Below, piece after piece: positions 50,015-59,045 of a stretch of DNA of 64,000 bases. Position 1 is the first letter of the stretch; the number at the start of each line of letters is the position of its first letter. A program made the translations under genes and the position numbers. The DNA is from Lachnospiraceae bacterium JLR.KK002. GTDB taxonomy: Bacteria; Bacillota; Clostridia; Lachnospirales; Lachnospiraceae. The stretch lies in the NCBI GenBank assembly GCA_036941025.1, contig JAYMNP010000001.1, forward strand, positions 2,378,501 to 2,442,500, written 5' to 3'. A model generated the notes under the pieces. That model saw only the letters and a list, made by a program, of their open reading frames with translations. It had not been told where the DNA came from and ran no database searches.

Positions 50015-50461
50015 TCAGCCTTCTATATCATGAATCATACCGACTCTTTTTTCATGGCGTCCATTTCCTTCATATTCTGCTTCCAGCCATGCGGTTACAA
50101 TGGCCTTTGCTGTTTCCGCCCCCACAATCCGGGCTCCAAACGCAATGATATTCGTATTGTTATGTTCTTTGGTAAGCCTTGCTGTCACCGGCTCGCTGCA
50201 GACGACAGCCCTTACCCCTTTTACCTTGTTTGCGGCAATGGAAATCCCTGCTCCGGTTCCGCAGATAAGTACGCCGGCGTCCACCTCTCCTTCTGCCACT
50301 GCCCTGCCGACACGTGCTCCGTAGACAGGATAGTCGCAGCTTTCTGTGGTATCTGTTCCGTAATTGATAACCCTGCAGCCCTTTTCCTCCAGAAATTTCT
50401 GAATTTCCTGCTTCAGCTCCACTGCTGCATGATCATTCCCGATACCGATTACCTTTGCCAT
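50015..50461 (-). CDS. RpiB-type ribose-5-phosphate isomerase B (copy 1)
   Basis: 148 residues from ATG 50461 (GAAAGGAGCAGGAAC upstream). RpiB/LacAB fold: 'IGIGNDHAAVELKQEIQKFL' (Asp/His at start), 'NYGTDTTESCDYPVYGARVG', the catalytic Cys in '[20 protein letters not shown]' and 'EHNNTNIIAFGARIVG'. Isomerises an aldose-P and ketose-P pair; either ribose-5-P/ribulose-5-P or a four- to six-carbon analogue. It overlaps the FGGY kinase stop region by position (14 bases after it). A second divergent copy is at 54567. Confidence 0.9.
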   Translation of the reverse strand: MAKVIGIGNDHAAVELKQEIQKFLEEKGCRVINYGTDTTESCDYPVYGARVGRAVAEGEVDAGVLICGTGAGISIAANKVKGVRAVVCSEPVTARLTKEHNNTNIIAFGARIVGAETAKAIVTAWLEAEYEGNGRHEKRVGMIHDIEG

Positions 50462-50474
50462 GTTCCTGCTCCTT

Positions 50475-52037
50475 TCACCCTGCCTGCGCAAGACTGTTAT
50501 GTTCCACGGTCTTATGAACCACAGTTTTCATCTGAGGCCAGGTCTCCATGTAACGTTCCATATAGAACTGGTATTCTTTATGGGCTTCCTCATTGGGAAT
50601 ATATTTCCGGTCAATACGCACCATCTTTTCTGCAGCTTCCTCAAAATCTTTGAAGATTCCTGCTCCTACCCCTGCAATCATACAGTCTCCCAGACAGCCT
50701 GCACTCTGATTTTCCACGGTAGTATACATGGGAACTCCGATAATATCCGCATGCATCTGCATCCAGAAAGGAGATGTTGCCAGACCGCCGCAGGCATAAA
50801 TTTCATTCACCTCGTATCCCGCGTTTTTCATGCTGACAATACAGTGGTTTGCACCATAGGCAACTCCCTCAAACACGGCTCTCGCCATATGAGCTGTCGT
50901 TGTTCCAATGGACAGTCCCCAGAACATGCCTCTCGCTTTGGAATCGGAATAAGGGGCGCGGTTCCCCTGAAAATAATCCATCATCACCAGTCCTTCGCTT
51001 CCGATTGGAACTTCCGATGCTTTTTCAGAAATCAGGTCATAAATATTCATCTCTCTGTTTATTGCTTCTTCCATCCAGGAACCTGGAAGCAGGTTATTCC
51101 GGAACCAGGTCAGAATGGAGCCTGCCGCTGTCTGACCGCCTTCCAGAAGGCTGGTTCCCTCATACATACAGTTGGGATACGTCCCGTTCACACCTGCTTC
51201 ATGAAAATCTTCCGGAGAAAGCCCCAGCAGACAGGTGGACGTTCCGCCAATCAGCGTCATGCCATTCGGTTTTACACCGCCCACGCCAAACATACATGCG
51301 TTGCAGTCTGCCGTTCCCTGTACCACAATTGTTTTTTCGCTCAGGCCAAACTCTCTGGCAGCCTCCGGGCTGACCGGCCCGATGACCTCGCCCACACGAA
51401 GGATTTCTTCCGGGAATTTTTCCACCATGTCATCCAGGCCGCAGGCATGATAGAAGTCCAGCGGATATCCTCCGTTGGCGTCATCATAATGCCAGCGGAA
51501 TGCGGCAATAGACATGCAGACCGTTTTTTTGCCTGTCAGCTTCCAGTTCATCCAGTCTTCAAACTCAAACAGCGTTTTGGTTTTCGCCCAGTTTTCCGGT
51601 TCATGCTTTTTCATCCACATGCATTTTGGAACCATAATATCCGCCCGGCTGTTAGGCTTGTAAAATCTTGTGGCCGCATATTTATCTCCCAGCCTGTCAA
51701 TTTCCGCCGCTTCTTCCGTAGCGCGGACATCCATCCACAGAATCGGAGTGCGCACCGTTTCGTCGTTCTCATCCAGAAAAACAATGGTATTGGTTGTGGC
51801 GTCACAGGTCAGTGCGACAATATCCTCCACATCCACGCCGGCTTTTTTGATACATTCCGGTATGGCCTTTTTGAGGGCCTCCCACCAGCCCCTGTCGTCC
51901 TGCTCTGCCCATCCGTTTCTCGGATAGGTGGTAGCATACTCCTGAATATCATAGGCCCGGTTCTGGCCTCTCAGATCAAACAGCGCCACCCGCACGCTTC
52001 CTGTTCCTGCATCAATCCCCATTAAATATTTTGCCAT
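50475..52037 (-). CDS. FGGY-family carbohydrate kinase
   Basis: 520 residues. ATP-dependent kinase with 'LMGIDAGTGSVRVALFDLRG' (phosphate loop), catalytic-Asp region 'VALTCDATTNTIVFLDE..', 'ILWMDVRATEEA', 'VVQGTADCNACMFGVGG', 'TLIGGTSTCLLGL' and the FGGY C-terminal block 'EIYACGGLATSPFWMQMHAD'. The subgroup (xylulokinase, ribulokinase, erythritol kinase) cannot be settled from motifs; lack of the long AraB inserts makes it distinct from the kinase at 57302. Likely phosphorylates a ketopentose or polyol that enters through the membrane protein at 48378. Ribosome binding site AAAGGAGAAAGGAA. Confidence 0.9.
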   Translation of the reverse strand: MAKYLMGIDAGTGSVRVALFDLRGQNRAYDIQEYATTYPRNGWAEQDDRGWWEALKKAIPECIKKAGVDVEDIVALTCDATTNTIVFLDENDETVRTPILWMDVRATEEAAEIDRLGDKYAATRFYKPNSRADIMVPKCMWMKKHEPENWAKTKTLFEFEDWMNWKLTGKKTVCMSIAAFRWHYDDANGGYPLDFYHACGLDDMVEKFPEEILRVGEVIGPVSPEAAREFGLSEKTIVVQGTADCNACMFGVGGVKPNGMTLIGGTSTCLLGLSPEDFHEAGVNGTYPNCMYEGTSLLEGGQTAAGSILTWFRNNLLPGSWMEEAINREMNIYDLISEKASEVPIGSEGLVMMDYFQGNRAPYSDSKARGMFWGLSIGTTTAHMARAVFEGVAYGANHCIVSMKNAGYEVNEIYACGGLATSPFWMQMHADIIGVPMYTTVENQSAGCLGDCMIAGVGAGIFKDFEEAAEKMVRIDRKYIPNEEAHKEYQFYMERYMETWPQMKTVVHKTVEHNSLAQAG

Positions 52038-52073
52038 TTCCTTTCTCCTTTCGCTTTTGCACCTCTATATAAA

Positions 52074-52093
52074 GGCCTGCTGTCCGGCAGGCC
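52074..52093 (-). promoter_or_regulatory. Intra-operon hairpin
   Basis: GGCCTGC-TGTCCG-GCAGGCC (52074-52093), on the minus strand followed by TTTATATA, in the 90-base gap between the transketolase C subunit and the FGGY kinase. A second small hairpin, GTGAAAG-TCAGCAG-CTTTCAC, is near 52109-52129. Together they may attenuate or stabilise part of the operon mRNA. Confidence 0.5.
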
Positions 52094-52127
52094 CTGTGGC
52101 CTTCTCTGCCGTGAAAGTCAGCAGCTT

Positions 52128-53066
52128 TCACAGTATGGTTTTTATTTCTCTGTAAATCCCCTTACCATCCAGTCCGTATTTTTCAATCAGCTTCGCCGCC
52201 GGGCCGGATTCCCCATATACATCGTTGATACCAATCCGCTTTATTTTTGCCGGATGTTTTTCGCTCAGCACTTCGCACACTGCCCCTCCAAGGCCTCCAA
52301 TGACTGAGTGCTCTTCCACAGTGACAATTTTTCCGGTTTCTTCTGCCGCCCGAATCAGAATTTCTTCATCCAGAGGCTTGATGGTATGTATATTAATAAC
52401 TCTTACAGAAATGCCTTCTGCTGCAAGAAGGTCTGCCGCATCCAGTGCGGAACTTACACAGAGTCCGGTCGCTACAATCGTCAAATCCGTACCCTCCCGC
52501 AGAACCACTCCTTTTCCAATTTCAAATCTGTAATCGGGGTTATCATTAATCACCGGAACAGCAAGCCGTCCGAATCTCAGATACACCGGGCCTTCCAGTT
52601 CATAAGCCGCTTTCACTGCCGCTTTTGCTTCCACATCGTCCGCCGGACTGATAATGGTCATTCCGGGAATGGTCCGCATCAGGGCAATGTCTTCGTTGCA
52701 CTGATGGGTAGCCCCGTCTTCTCCCACGGAAATTCCTGCATGGGTAGCTCCGATTTTTACATTCAGATGGGGATAACCAATGGAATTACGTATCTGTTCA
52801 AAGGCCCGTCCTGCGGCAAACATGGCAAAACTGCTGGCAAAGGGTACCATTCCTGCCGCGGCGATTCCTGCCGCCACACCCATCAGATTGGATTCTGCAA
52901 TTCCGCAGTCGAAAAAACGTTCCGGAAAGGCTTTTTTAAATGTCCCTGTTTTCGTAGCGGCTGCAAGGTCCGCATCCAGAACCACCACATCCTCATGCTC
53001 TCTGCCCAGTTCCACAAGGGCTTCCCCATAACTGACCCTGGTGGCAATCTTCTTTACTTCTGACAT
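52128..53066 (-). CDS. Transketolase, C-terminal subunit
   Basis: 312 residues: the pyrimidine-binding and C-terminal domains of transketolase as a separate chain. 'VVLDADLAAATKTGTFKKAF', 'FFDCGIAESNLMGVAAGIAA' (catalytic Glu for TPP activation), 'THAGISVGEDGATHQCNEDI' and 'GIAAAGMVPFASSFAMFAAG'. Split transketolases are usual in Clostridia and archaea. Overlaps the N-terminal subunit gene by 13 bases (translational coupling). Transfers two-carbon ketol units between pentose and triose/tetrose phosphates. Confidence 0.95.
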   Translation of the reverse strand: MSEVKKIATRVSYGEALVELGREHEDVVVLDADLAAATKTGTFKKAFPERFFDCGIAESNLMGVAAGIAAAGMVPFASSFAMFAAGRAFEQIRNSIGYPHLNVKIGATHAGISVGEDGATHQCNEDIALMRTIPGMTIISPADDVEAKAAVKAAYELEGPVYLRFGRLAVPVINDNPDYRFEIGKGVVLREGTDLTIVATGLCVSSALDAADLLAAEGISVRVINIHTIKPLDEEILIRAAEETGKIVTVEEHSVIGGLGGAVCEVLSEKHPAKIKRIGINDVYGESGPAAKLIEKYGLDGKGIYREIKTIL

Positions 53067-53893
53067 AATGCTTCCCCCGCTTTCTTCAGTTCTTCCATGG
53101 CTGTCTCATACTGCCCGTCATCTGGCGCAGTTCCGTGCCAGGACACCTGGTTTTCCATAAAAGAAACGCCTTTGCCCTTTACGGTTTTTGCTATGATAGC
53201 AGTGGGAACGCCTCTGGTCTCCCTGGCTTCCCGAAAAGCTGCCTCAAGCTGCGCAAAATCATTTCCATCTGCCACATTAATCACATGGAACTGAAAAGAT
53301 TCAAATTTTTTATCTATGGGATATGGTGAATTTACTTCTTCCACAGGCCCGTCAATCTGGAGTCCGTTGTTGTCCACAATTACCACCAGATTATCCAGTT
53401 TTTTGGCAGCGGCAAACATGGCTGCTTCCCATACCTGACCTTCTTCCAGTTCACCGTCTCCCAGAAGGGTATATACCCGGTAAGACTTTTTCTGCAGCTT
53501 TCCGGCAAGAGCCATGCCGCAGGCTGCGGAAATCCCCTGTCCCAGAGAGCCGCTGGACATGTCAATGCCGGGCGTATGCTGTCTGCAGGGATGTCCCTGC
53601 AAATGAGAACCAATCTGACGCAGTGTCAGAAGGTCTTCTACCGGAAAATACCCTTTCTGTGCCAGCGCCGCGTAGAGTCCCGGCGCCGTATGGCCTTTTG
53701 ACAGGACAAAGCGATCCCGTTCCGGGTCTTTGGGACATTCCGGATTCACATTCATTTCCGCAAAATACAGATATGTAAAAATCTCTGCGGCAGACAGGGA
53801 GCCGCCCGGATGTCCCGCCTTTGCTGCATGAACGCTCTCGATAATGCCTTTTCTCACTTCGTTTGCCATTTTCTGAAGTTCTAATCTGTTCAT
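53054..53893 (-). CDS. Transketolase, N-terminal subunit
   Basis: 279 residues from ATG 53893 (AGGAGGATGGT upstream). The TPP diphosphate-binding half: 'HAAKAGHPGGSLSAAEIFTY', 'DRFVLSKGHTAPGLYAALAQ', 'GSLGQGISAACGMALAGKL', TPP motif 'LLGDGELEEGQVWEAAMFAA' with 'NNGLQIDG', and 'HGTAPDD'. Forms the alpha2beta2 enzyme with the C-terminal subunit. It lies between the transaldolase gene (upstream) and its partner, all on the minus strand. Confidence 0.95.
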   Translation of the reverse strand: MNRLELQKMANEVRKGIIESVHAAKAGHPGGSLSAAEIFTYLYFAEMNVNPECPKDPERDRFVLSKGHTAPGLYAALAQKGYFPVEDLLTLRQIGSHLQGHPCRQHTPGIDMSSGSLGQGISAACGMALAGKLQKKSYRVYTLLGDGELEEGQVWEAAMFAAAKKLDNLVVIVDNNGLQIDGPVEEVNSPYPIDKKFESFQFHVINVADGNDFAQLEAAFREARETRGVPTAIIAKTVKGKGVSFMENQVSWHGTAPDDGQYETAMEELKKAGEALCQK

Positions 53894-53910
53894 ACCATCC
53901 TCCTGCACGC

Positions 53911-54564
53911 TTATGCCCCAAAAACAGCCCGGTAATCTTCCTGGAATTTTACTATTCCCGCATCTGTCAGAGGGTGTTTCGTCATGGTTTCGATTACTTT
54001 ATAAGGAACGGTTGCAATATCTGCGCCGGCAAGGGCACAGTCCGTCACATGGATGGGGTTGCGCACACTGGCTGCAATAATCTGCGTCTCAATTCCCGCA
54101 ATTTTAAAAATCTGCGCGATTTCCTGAATCAGATCCACGCCCCGGACATTGATGTCGTCCAGACGTCCCAGGAACGGAGATACATAAGTAGCTCCCGCTC
54201 TGGCTGCCAGGAGAGCCTGATTTGCATGGAATACCAGAGTCACATTTGTTTTGATTCCTTCGGCAGTCAGGGCTTTGCAGGCTTTCAGCCCTTCGGCGGT
54301 CATGGGAATTTTCACTACCATGTTGGGATGGATTTTTGCAATTTCCCGGCCTTCCGCAATCATGCCTTCCGCGTCCGTAGTGGTGGCTTTTACCTCTCCG
54401 CTGATGGGCCCGTCCACAATTCCCGCAATCTCTGCAATAACTTCTTTAAAATCCCGGCCTTCCTTTGCAATCAGGGAAGGATTGGTGGTAACGCCGCAAA
54501 TCACTCCCATGTCATTGGCTTTTTTAATATCTTCCACATTGGCAGTATCAATAAAAAATCTCAT
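53911..54564 (-). CDS. Transaldolase / fructose-6-phosphate aldolase-like (small TalC type)
   Basis: 217 residues, short-chain (beta/alpha)8 transaldolase. '[16 protein letters not shown]', '[16 protein letters not shown]', Schiff-base lysine in '[15 protein letters not shown]', '[20 protein letters not shown]', '[11 protein letters not shown]' and 'IIAASVRNP'. E. coli FsaA has 'APYVNR' with Tyr at the SPFLGR position, whereas the 'SPFLGRLDD' form with Phe is typical of true small transaldolases, so transaldolase is preferred. Two bases from the upstream RpiB stop region; same operon. Confidence 0.9.
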   Translation of the reverse strand: MRFFIDTANVEDIKKANDMGVICGVTTNPSLIAKEGRDFKEVIAEIAGIVDGPISGEVKATTTDAEGMIAEGREIAKIHPNMVVKIPMTAEGLKACKALTAEGIKTNVTLVFHANQALLAARAGATYVSPFLGRLDDINVRGVDLIQEIAQIFKIAGIETQIIAASVRNPIHVTDCALAGADIATVPYKVIETMTKHPLTDAGIVKFQEDYRAVFGA

Positions 54565-54566
54565 GG

Positions 54567-55004
54567 TTACGCCCCCTTTTCAAAATCAACAATTCTCTGT
54601 ACTTTGTCTCCGGATCTTCCGTTCTCATCAAAGGTACAGGACAGATATTCTTTTACCATCATTTTTGCAAGCTGGATACCTACCACCTGAGCTCCCATGG
54701 TAATAATATTGGCGTGGTTGGAAAGTTCCGCCCGCTGGGCCTGATACACATCATGAATGCAGGCTGCATATGCGCCTTTCACCTTGTTAGCCGCAATGGA
54801 AACCCCGATTCCTGTTCCGCATACCACAATTCCACGGTCGAATTCTTTTGCAGCTACCGCCTGGGCACATTTTATGGCTACGTTCGCGTAAATGGGATCT
54901 TCGCTTCCGAAATCTGTCACCTCATGGCCAAGCTCTTTTACATATTCCATCAGTTCCTCTTTAAATTCTGCGGCGTTTGGGTCGCAGCCGAATACTATTT
55001 TCAT
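54567..55004 (-). CDS. RpiB-type sugar-phosphate isomerase (copy 2)
   Basis: 145 residues from ATG 55004 (TATGGAGGAAAAAAT upstream). '[20 protein letters not shown]', '[20 protein letters not shown]', active-site Cys in '[20 protein letters not shown]' and '[15 protein letters not shown]'. It reads 'CDPNAAE' where classical RpiB has 'SDHAG(A/Y)E' and lacks that His, so substrate preference may differ from copy 1, for example a tetrose-P or deoxysugar-P as in EryI-type isomerases. First gene after the three small palindromic repeats. Confidence 0.88.
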   Translation of the reverse strand: MKIVFGCDPNAAEFKEELMEYVKELGHEVTDFGSEDPIYANVAIKCAQAVAAKEFDRGIVVCGTGIGVSIAANKVKGAYAACIHDVYQAQRAELSNHANIITMGAQVVGIQLAKMMVKEYLSCTFDENGRSGDKVQRIVDFEKGA

Positions 55005-55019
55005 ATTTTTTCCTCCATA

Positions 55020-55088
55020 AATGCTTCGCATTGCTTCCTTTCTGGAAATGCTTCGCATTTGCCTTCTTCCCTCAAAATGCTTCGCATT
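55020..55088 (-). repeat. Three copies of a 13-bp palindrome
   Basis: AATGCTTCGCATT occurs at 55020-55032, 55047-55059 and 55076-55088, each able to form ATGC-TTC-GCAT. Copies are separated by 14-16 bases of related pyrimidine-rich sequence (TTGCTTCC, TTGCCTTCTTCC). They fill the gap between the HAD gene and RpiB copy 2 within the operon, possibly affecting mRNA stability. Confidence 0.65.
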
Positions 55089-55097
55089 GCCTTCTTC

Positions 55098-55892
55098 CTA
55101 CAAATAATTTTTCATTTCTCCCAGTGAATCATAGATACAGGTGGGCACTGTGCCCGATTCTTCTACCGTCTGCATGGTGGCTTCCCCGGTCAGCACCAAA
55201 AATCCTTTTGCCCCGTTGTTTACACCTGTAGCTACATCTGTATACAGGCGATCGCCTACAAAAGCAATTTCTTCTGTGTGATACCCCGTAATCTCCGTAA
55301 TCATATCTACGGTTTCTTTCCAGGGTTTTCCCAGAAACCGGGGCTCAATTCCGGTGGATTCCGTAATCAGCCTGCACATGGCTCCGCAGTCCGGCATAAA
55401 TCCATATTCCGTAGGACAGTTGGTATCCATGTGGGTGGCGATAAAGGGAACTCCATTGCGGACATAGTGACAGATTTTATCCAGCTTTTCATAAGTCAGC
55501 GTCGTGTCAAAGCTCTGTACCGCCACATCGGGATTTTCCTCCACAAGATGGATGCCCCGCTGCTGCCAGTTTTCTTCCAGAAGGGGCGTGCCATTCAGAT
55601 ATACGCTCGCTCCCGGATAATTTACTTCCAGAAATTCTGCGCAGACGTCTCCGGCTGTCACAATTTTATCTTCCGTCACATCCAGCCCCAGCTTATGGAG
55701 CTTTTCCACATATATGGAAGGTACCTTGGAAGCATTGTTGGTAAAGAAAATATAATCGCGGTCTTCCATCTTTTCCACAGCCCGGATAAATTCCAGAGAA
55801 CCTTCAATCATCCGATCCCCCAGGTAAACCGTACCGTCCATATCCAGAACAAACAGTTTTACTCCTTTCAGAGCATCTTTTTTCTTCATCAT
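55098..55892 (-). CDS. HAD-IIA phosphatase (AraL/NagD-like)
   Basis: 264 residues. Motif I 'FVLDMDGTVYLGDRMIEGSL', motif II 'FFTNNASKVPSIYVEKL', motif III Lys in 'FLGKPWKETVDMI' and motif IV 'AFVGDRLYTDVATGVNNGAK', with a C2A cap between II and III. B. subtilis AraL, encoded next to AraM in the arabinose operon, is a promiscuous sugar phosphatase of this family. The same AraL-AraM pairing is seen here (next gene upstream is AraM-like), which supports a role in removing toxic phosphorylated by-products. Substrate not proven. Confidence 0.9.
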   Translation of the reverse strand: MMKKKDALKGVKLFVLDMDGTVYLGDRMIEGSLEFIRAVEKMEDRDYIFFTNNASKVPSIYVEKLHKLGLDVTEDKIVTAGDVCAEFLEVNYPGASVYLNGTPLLEENWQQRGIHLVEENPDVAVQSFDTTLTYEKLDKICHYVRNGVPFIATHMDTNCPTEYGFMPDCGAMCRLITESTGIEPRFLGKPWKETVDMITEITGYHTEEIAFVGDRLYTDVATGVNNGAKGFLVLTGEATMQTVEESGTVPTCIYDSLGEMKNYL

Positions 55893-55904
55893 AAGTCTGC
55901 CCTC

Positions 55905-57083
55905 TTATCCATAAATTTCTTTTGTAATCTTCTCTGCGATTTCTTCCAGACGTCCCTTTTCTTTCGCATACTGCAGGATGGAATAACGGGGACGTACTTT
56001 CCACCCTTCCAGAAGGCTCTGATGGAACAAATCGCGCTCAATGCCGATTTCCTTCGGGTCTGCCGGTGCGCCTCCTTTTCTCAGCAGTTCCTCAATCTCC
56101 TGATGAGACGGACAGAGCCGGGCAGTTCCTTCCGGCAGCATATCTTTCATTTCCTCGAAAAATCTTGCAATCACCGGTGTTGCAACCCCCACCTGAATGC
56201 CATGATGATTGGGATTCAGGCCTCTGGCAATAAAATCCATTTCCCAGAAATGGGACAGCATATGTTCCGCACCGGAAGCCGGCCTTGACATATTTACAAG
56301 GGCCATGGCCACTCCGGTCAGGGTCAGCGCCTCCAGCAACGCTCCCAGAGCTTCCGCATCTCTCGTCTTCAGTCCTGCCGCCTTTGAGAAGCATTTGTCC
56401 AGCGCCCGGTTTACCAGTTCCACGCAGGTATCGCAGCGGTAATCGTTGTTGGCTTTCACTGCCAGATCCCAGTCCACAATTGCAGTGATTTTTCCCACCA
56501 CATCGCCGAATCCTGCCTGAATCAGATCATCGGGAGCAGTCTGTAAAATATCTGTGTCGCCAATCAGTCCGTAAGTCAGATGAGCGTCATAGGAATATTT
56601 ATATCCGGCGGAAATCAGCGGCGCTCCGTCTGCCACGTATCCGTCCATGGAAGGCGCGGTAGCTACAATGATATAGGGCAGCCCGGTACGTGAAGTTACA
56701 TATTTTACGGAATCATTGATGACACCGGACCCCACTGCAATCATCAGTTTCACATCCGGATCCTGTTCCTGCAGAATCCGCCCCACCACGGATTCATCGG
56801 GAATCAGAATATCATCGCCGGAATCAAACAACAGCTCTTTCAGATGGAATCCGTCATTTTTCAGAAGTTCCACCGCTTTCTGTCCTGCCACCTTATATGT
56901 ATTCTGGTCAAAGACAACCAGAATTTTTTCATTTTTGAAAGGTGCTGCCACTTTCGGCAGTTCCTCTATGGCTCCTTTTCGGATGACCATATCATGGACG
57001 CTGAAATTGTGATGGCGGCCGCAGGAACAGTCAAATTCTGTCCGGGGCATTTCGTTAATGCTCATGTTTAAAATCTCGTTCAT
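55905..57083 (-). CDS. AraM-like sn-glycerol-1-phosphate dehydrogenase family enzyme (copy 1)
   Basis: 392 residues, metal-dependent NAD(P)H polyol-phosphate dehydrogenase fold. 'VVFDQNTYKVAGQKAVELL', dinucleotide loop 'AVGSGVINDSVKYVTSRTGL', 'ATAPSMDGYVADGAPL', 'GFGDVVGKITAIVDWDLAV', and metal ligands in 'GAEHMLSHFWEM' and 'NHHGIQVGV'. N-terminal 'CSCGRHH' is typical of clostridial members. In this operon it may oxidise a phosphorylated polyol instead of making archaeal-type glycerol-1-P; the context, not the motifs, suggests this. First gene of the long operon; promoter at 57172-57200. Confidence 0.88.
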   Translation of the reverse strand: MNEILNMSINEMPRTEFDCSCGRHHNFSVHDMVIRKGAIEELPKVAAPFKNEKILVVFDQNTYKVAGQKAVELLKNDGFHLKELLFDSGDDILIPDESVVGRILQEQDPDVKLMIAVGSGVINDSVKYVTSRTGLPYIIVATAPSMDGYVADGAPLISAGYKYSYDAHLTYGLIGDTDILQTAPDDLIQAGFGDVVGKITAIVDWDLAVKANNDYRCDTCVELVNRALDKCFSKAAGLKTRDAEALGALLEALTLTGVAMALVNMSRPASGAEHMLSHFWEMDFIARGLNPNHHGIQVGVATPVIARFFEEMKDMLPEGTARLCPSHQEIEELLRKGGAPADPKEIGIERDLFHQSLLEGWKVRPRYSILQYAKEKGRLEEIAEKITKEIYG

Positions 57084-57171
57084 AGTCTACCTCCTCCTGG
57101 TACTGACCAGCGGCTTTCTTTTTTCTTTCTCTGGAAAGCCGGTAATCGGGTGTTTTGCATTTCATGGCCAT

Positions 57172-57200
57172 ATCATAGTTCCCCGCCCAGTTTTTGTCAA
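57172..57200 (-). promoter_or_regulatory. Promoter of the pentose/polyol operon
   Basis: On the minus strand TTGACA (57200-57195), exactly 17-base spacer, TATGAT (57177-57172): near-consensus sigma-A, about 90 bases before the first gene. Upstream is a long A+T-rich tract with the palindrome TTTACATATGTAAA (57282-57295), which overlaps the end of the preceding gene region and might be a SorC-type operator (inference). Confidence 0.75.
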
Positions 57201-57301
57201 TAGATTTTCCGCATATATATTTACATTATTTCACTTTTTATACTATTTTTATTTATTTTATCTTATTTATTTCATTTTATTTTTACATATGTAAATATAT
57301 T

Positions 57302-58972
57302 TTATTTTTCTCTCTGTTCTTCGCGTATTCTGTTCAGACGCTTCATCACATCATTTGCGCCCTTTCCAAAATATTCGTGAAGTGTCACATATTCCATGTA
57401 AAGCCTGTCATAAACTGCTGCATTTTCCGGATTTGGCGTATAAACTTTTTCATGAAGTTTTCCGATTTTCCGGGCTATATCACTGGCGTTTTTATATCCG
57501 GTCACTTCTTCTCCTGCCGCTGCAATGCCAAGAATGGCTGCTCCCAGAGCACTGGCCTGGGTGCTTGCAGAAACCCTGATACTGCGTTTGCAGATGTCAG
57601 AATACACCTGAACCAGCATACTGTTTTTCACCGGTATTCCGCCGCTTAACACAACGGAATCCACCTTTACCCCTGCTTTTTCAAAGGATTCTATAATCAT
57701 TCTGGTTCCGTAAGCTGTGGCTTCTATTAAGGCCAGATAGATTTCTTCCGGTTTTGTCAGAAGATTCATGCCCATAATCAGCCCGTTCAGGTTAAAATCC
57801 ATCAATGGAGAGCGAACCCCGTTAAACCAGTCAAGGGCCACCAGCCCGCTCTGACCGGCCTTATATCCTTCCAGTTTCTGTGTTAATAACTGATGAACGG
57901 AAATTCCTTTATCTCTTGCTTCCAGCCAGTAGCTTTCCGGCACGCAGTTATCCACAAACCAGGCAAAATGATCTCCAACGCAGCACTGGCCTGCTTCATA
58001 TCCAAAATATCCGGGCATAATTCCGTCTTTTACCAGACCGCCGACTCCCTCAATACCCGCTTCTATCTCGGAAAGCATCATATGGCAGGAGGAGGTTCCC
58101 ACAATAATCATCATTTCACCCGTTTTTCCGATTCCGCATCCGGGCAGCGAGGCATGGGCGTCAATAATGCCGGTGCCCACAGGGGTTCCTTCCAGCAGCC
58201 CCATCCGTTCTGCCATGGACGGACAGAGATATCCCGCTGTTTCTCCAATGGATTTGACAGGGGCATTCATTTTTTCTTCCACAAAATTTTCCATGGCCGG
58301 ATCCAGCGCCCGAAAAAATTCTCTGGTGGGATATCCGGTATCATGGCGGTAAAAGGCCTTATATCCCGCGCCGCAGGCGCTTCTGGTTTCCACCCCGGTC
58401 ATTTTCCAGATCACCCAGTCCAGGGCCTCCATCATTCCGTCAGCCTGTTTGTATACTTCCGGCGCATTGCGCAGGGTCTCAAGGACTTTGGGAATCATCC
58501 ACTCGCTGGAAACCTTTCCGCCGTATAAATCAATCCACTTTTCACCGCGTTCTTTAATCACCTGGTCGATGAACTGTGCCTCCTGTTCTGCCCCGTGATG
58601 TTTCCACAGTTTGACATATGCATGAGGCTCATTCTTAAATTCTTCCAGCTGACACATGGGGGTCATGTCGCTTTTCACCGACATAACCGTAGAAGAAGTA
58701 AAATCAACGCCGATGCCCACCACTTCCTCCGGAAAAATTTCTTTCTGGGAAACAACAGATTTCACCGTTGCAATCAGTCCGTCCAGATAATCCTGCGGGT
58801 CCTGCAGGGCCCACCCCGGCGCCAGTGCGGCTCCCGACGGAATCCGTTCTTCCATCACCCCGTGAGGATACTCATACACGCTGCTGGCAACTTCTTCCCC
58901 TGTGTTGATATCCACCAGCAGAGATCTGACTGACAATGTTCCATAATCCACTCCAATTGCATATTTACCCAT
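57302..58972 (-). CDS. araB: L-ribulokinase (AraB-like FGGY kinase)
   Basis: 556 residues from ATG 58972 (AAAAGGAGAAGAATT upstream). 'YAIGVDYGTLSVRSLLVDIN', 'GIGVDFTSSTVMSVKSDMTP', 'EPHAYVKLWKHHGAEQEAQF', 'GGKVSSEWMIPKVLETL', 'HASLPGCGIGKTGEMMIIVG' and 'ALDWFNGVRSPLMDFNLNGL' follow the AraB pattern exactly, including the longer insert missing from the other kinase. Phosphorylates L- or D-ribulose. No araA (isomerase) or araD (epimerase) lies in this window, so ribulose or a ribitol-derived ketose could be the actual substrate. Same operon as the AraM copy 2. Confidence 0.93.
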   Translation of the reverse strand: MGKYAIGVDYGTLSVRSLLVDINTGEEVASSVYEYPHGVMEERIPSGAALAPGWALQDPQDYLDGLIATVKSVVSQKEIFPEEVVGIGVDFTSSTVMSVKSDMTPMCQLEEFKNEPHAYVKLWKHHGAEQEAQFIDQVIKERGEKWIDLYGGKVSSEWMIPKVLETLRNAPEVYKQADGMMEALDWVIWKMTGVETRSACGAGYKAFYRHDTGYPTREFFRALDPAMENFVEEKMNAPVKSIGETAGYLCPSMAERMGLLEGTPVGTGIIDAHASLPGCGIGKTGEMMIIVGTSSCHMMLSEIEAGIEGVGGLVKDGIMPGYFGYEAGQCCVGDHFAWFVDNCVPESYWLEARDKGISVHQLLTQKLEGYKAGQSGLVALDWFNGVRSPLMDFNLNGLIMGMNLLTKPEEIYLALIEATAYGTRMIIESFEKAGVKVDSVVLSGGIPVKNSMLVQVYSDICKRSIRVSASTQASALGAAILGIAAAGEEVTGYKNASDIARKIGKLHEKVYTPNPENAAVYDRLYMEYVTLHEYFGKGANDVMKRLNRIREEQREK

Positions 58973-59045
58973 AATTCTTCTCCTTTTGTATGTATTCTTA
59001 TCACCATTCAGAATCCTGCCGGAGCCTGACAGACCTGTCCGGGAC

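Noticed and set aside
50460..52025. Very long plus-strand frame (521 codons) opposite the FGGY kinase
   Set aside because: It mirrors the kinase gene codon by codon, has Cys/His-rich nonsense composition and no start signal; the minus-strand gene has all kinase motifs.
55020..55088. CRISPR array
   Set aside because: The three repeats are only 13 bp with related, very short spacers; no cas genes are present anywhere in the window.
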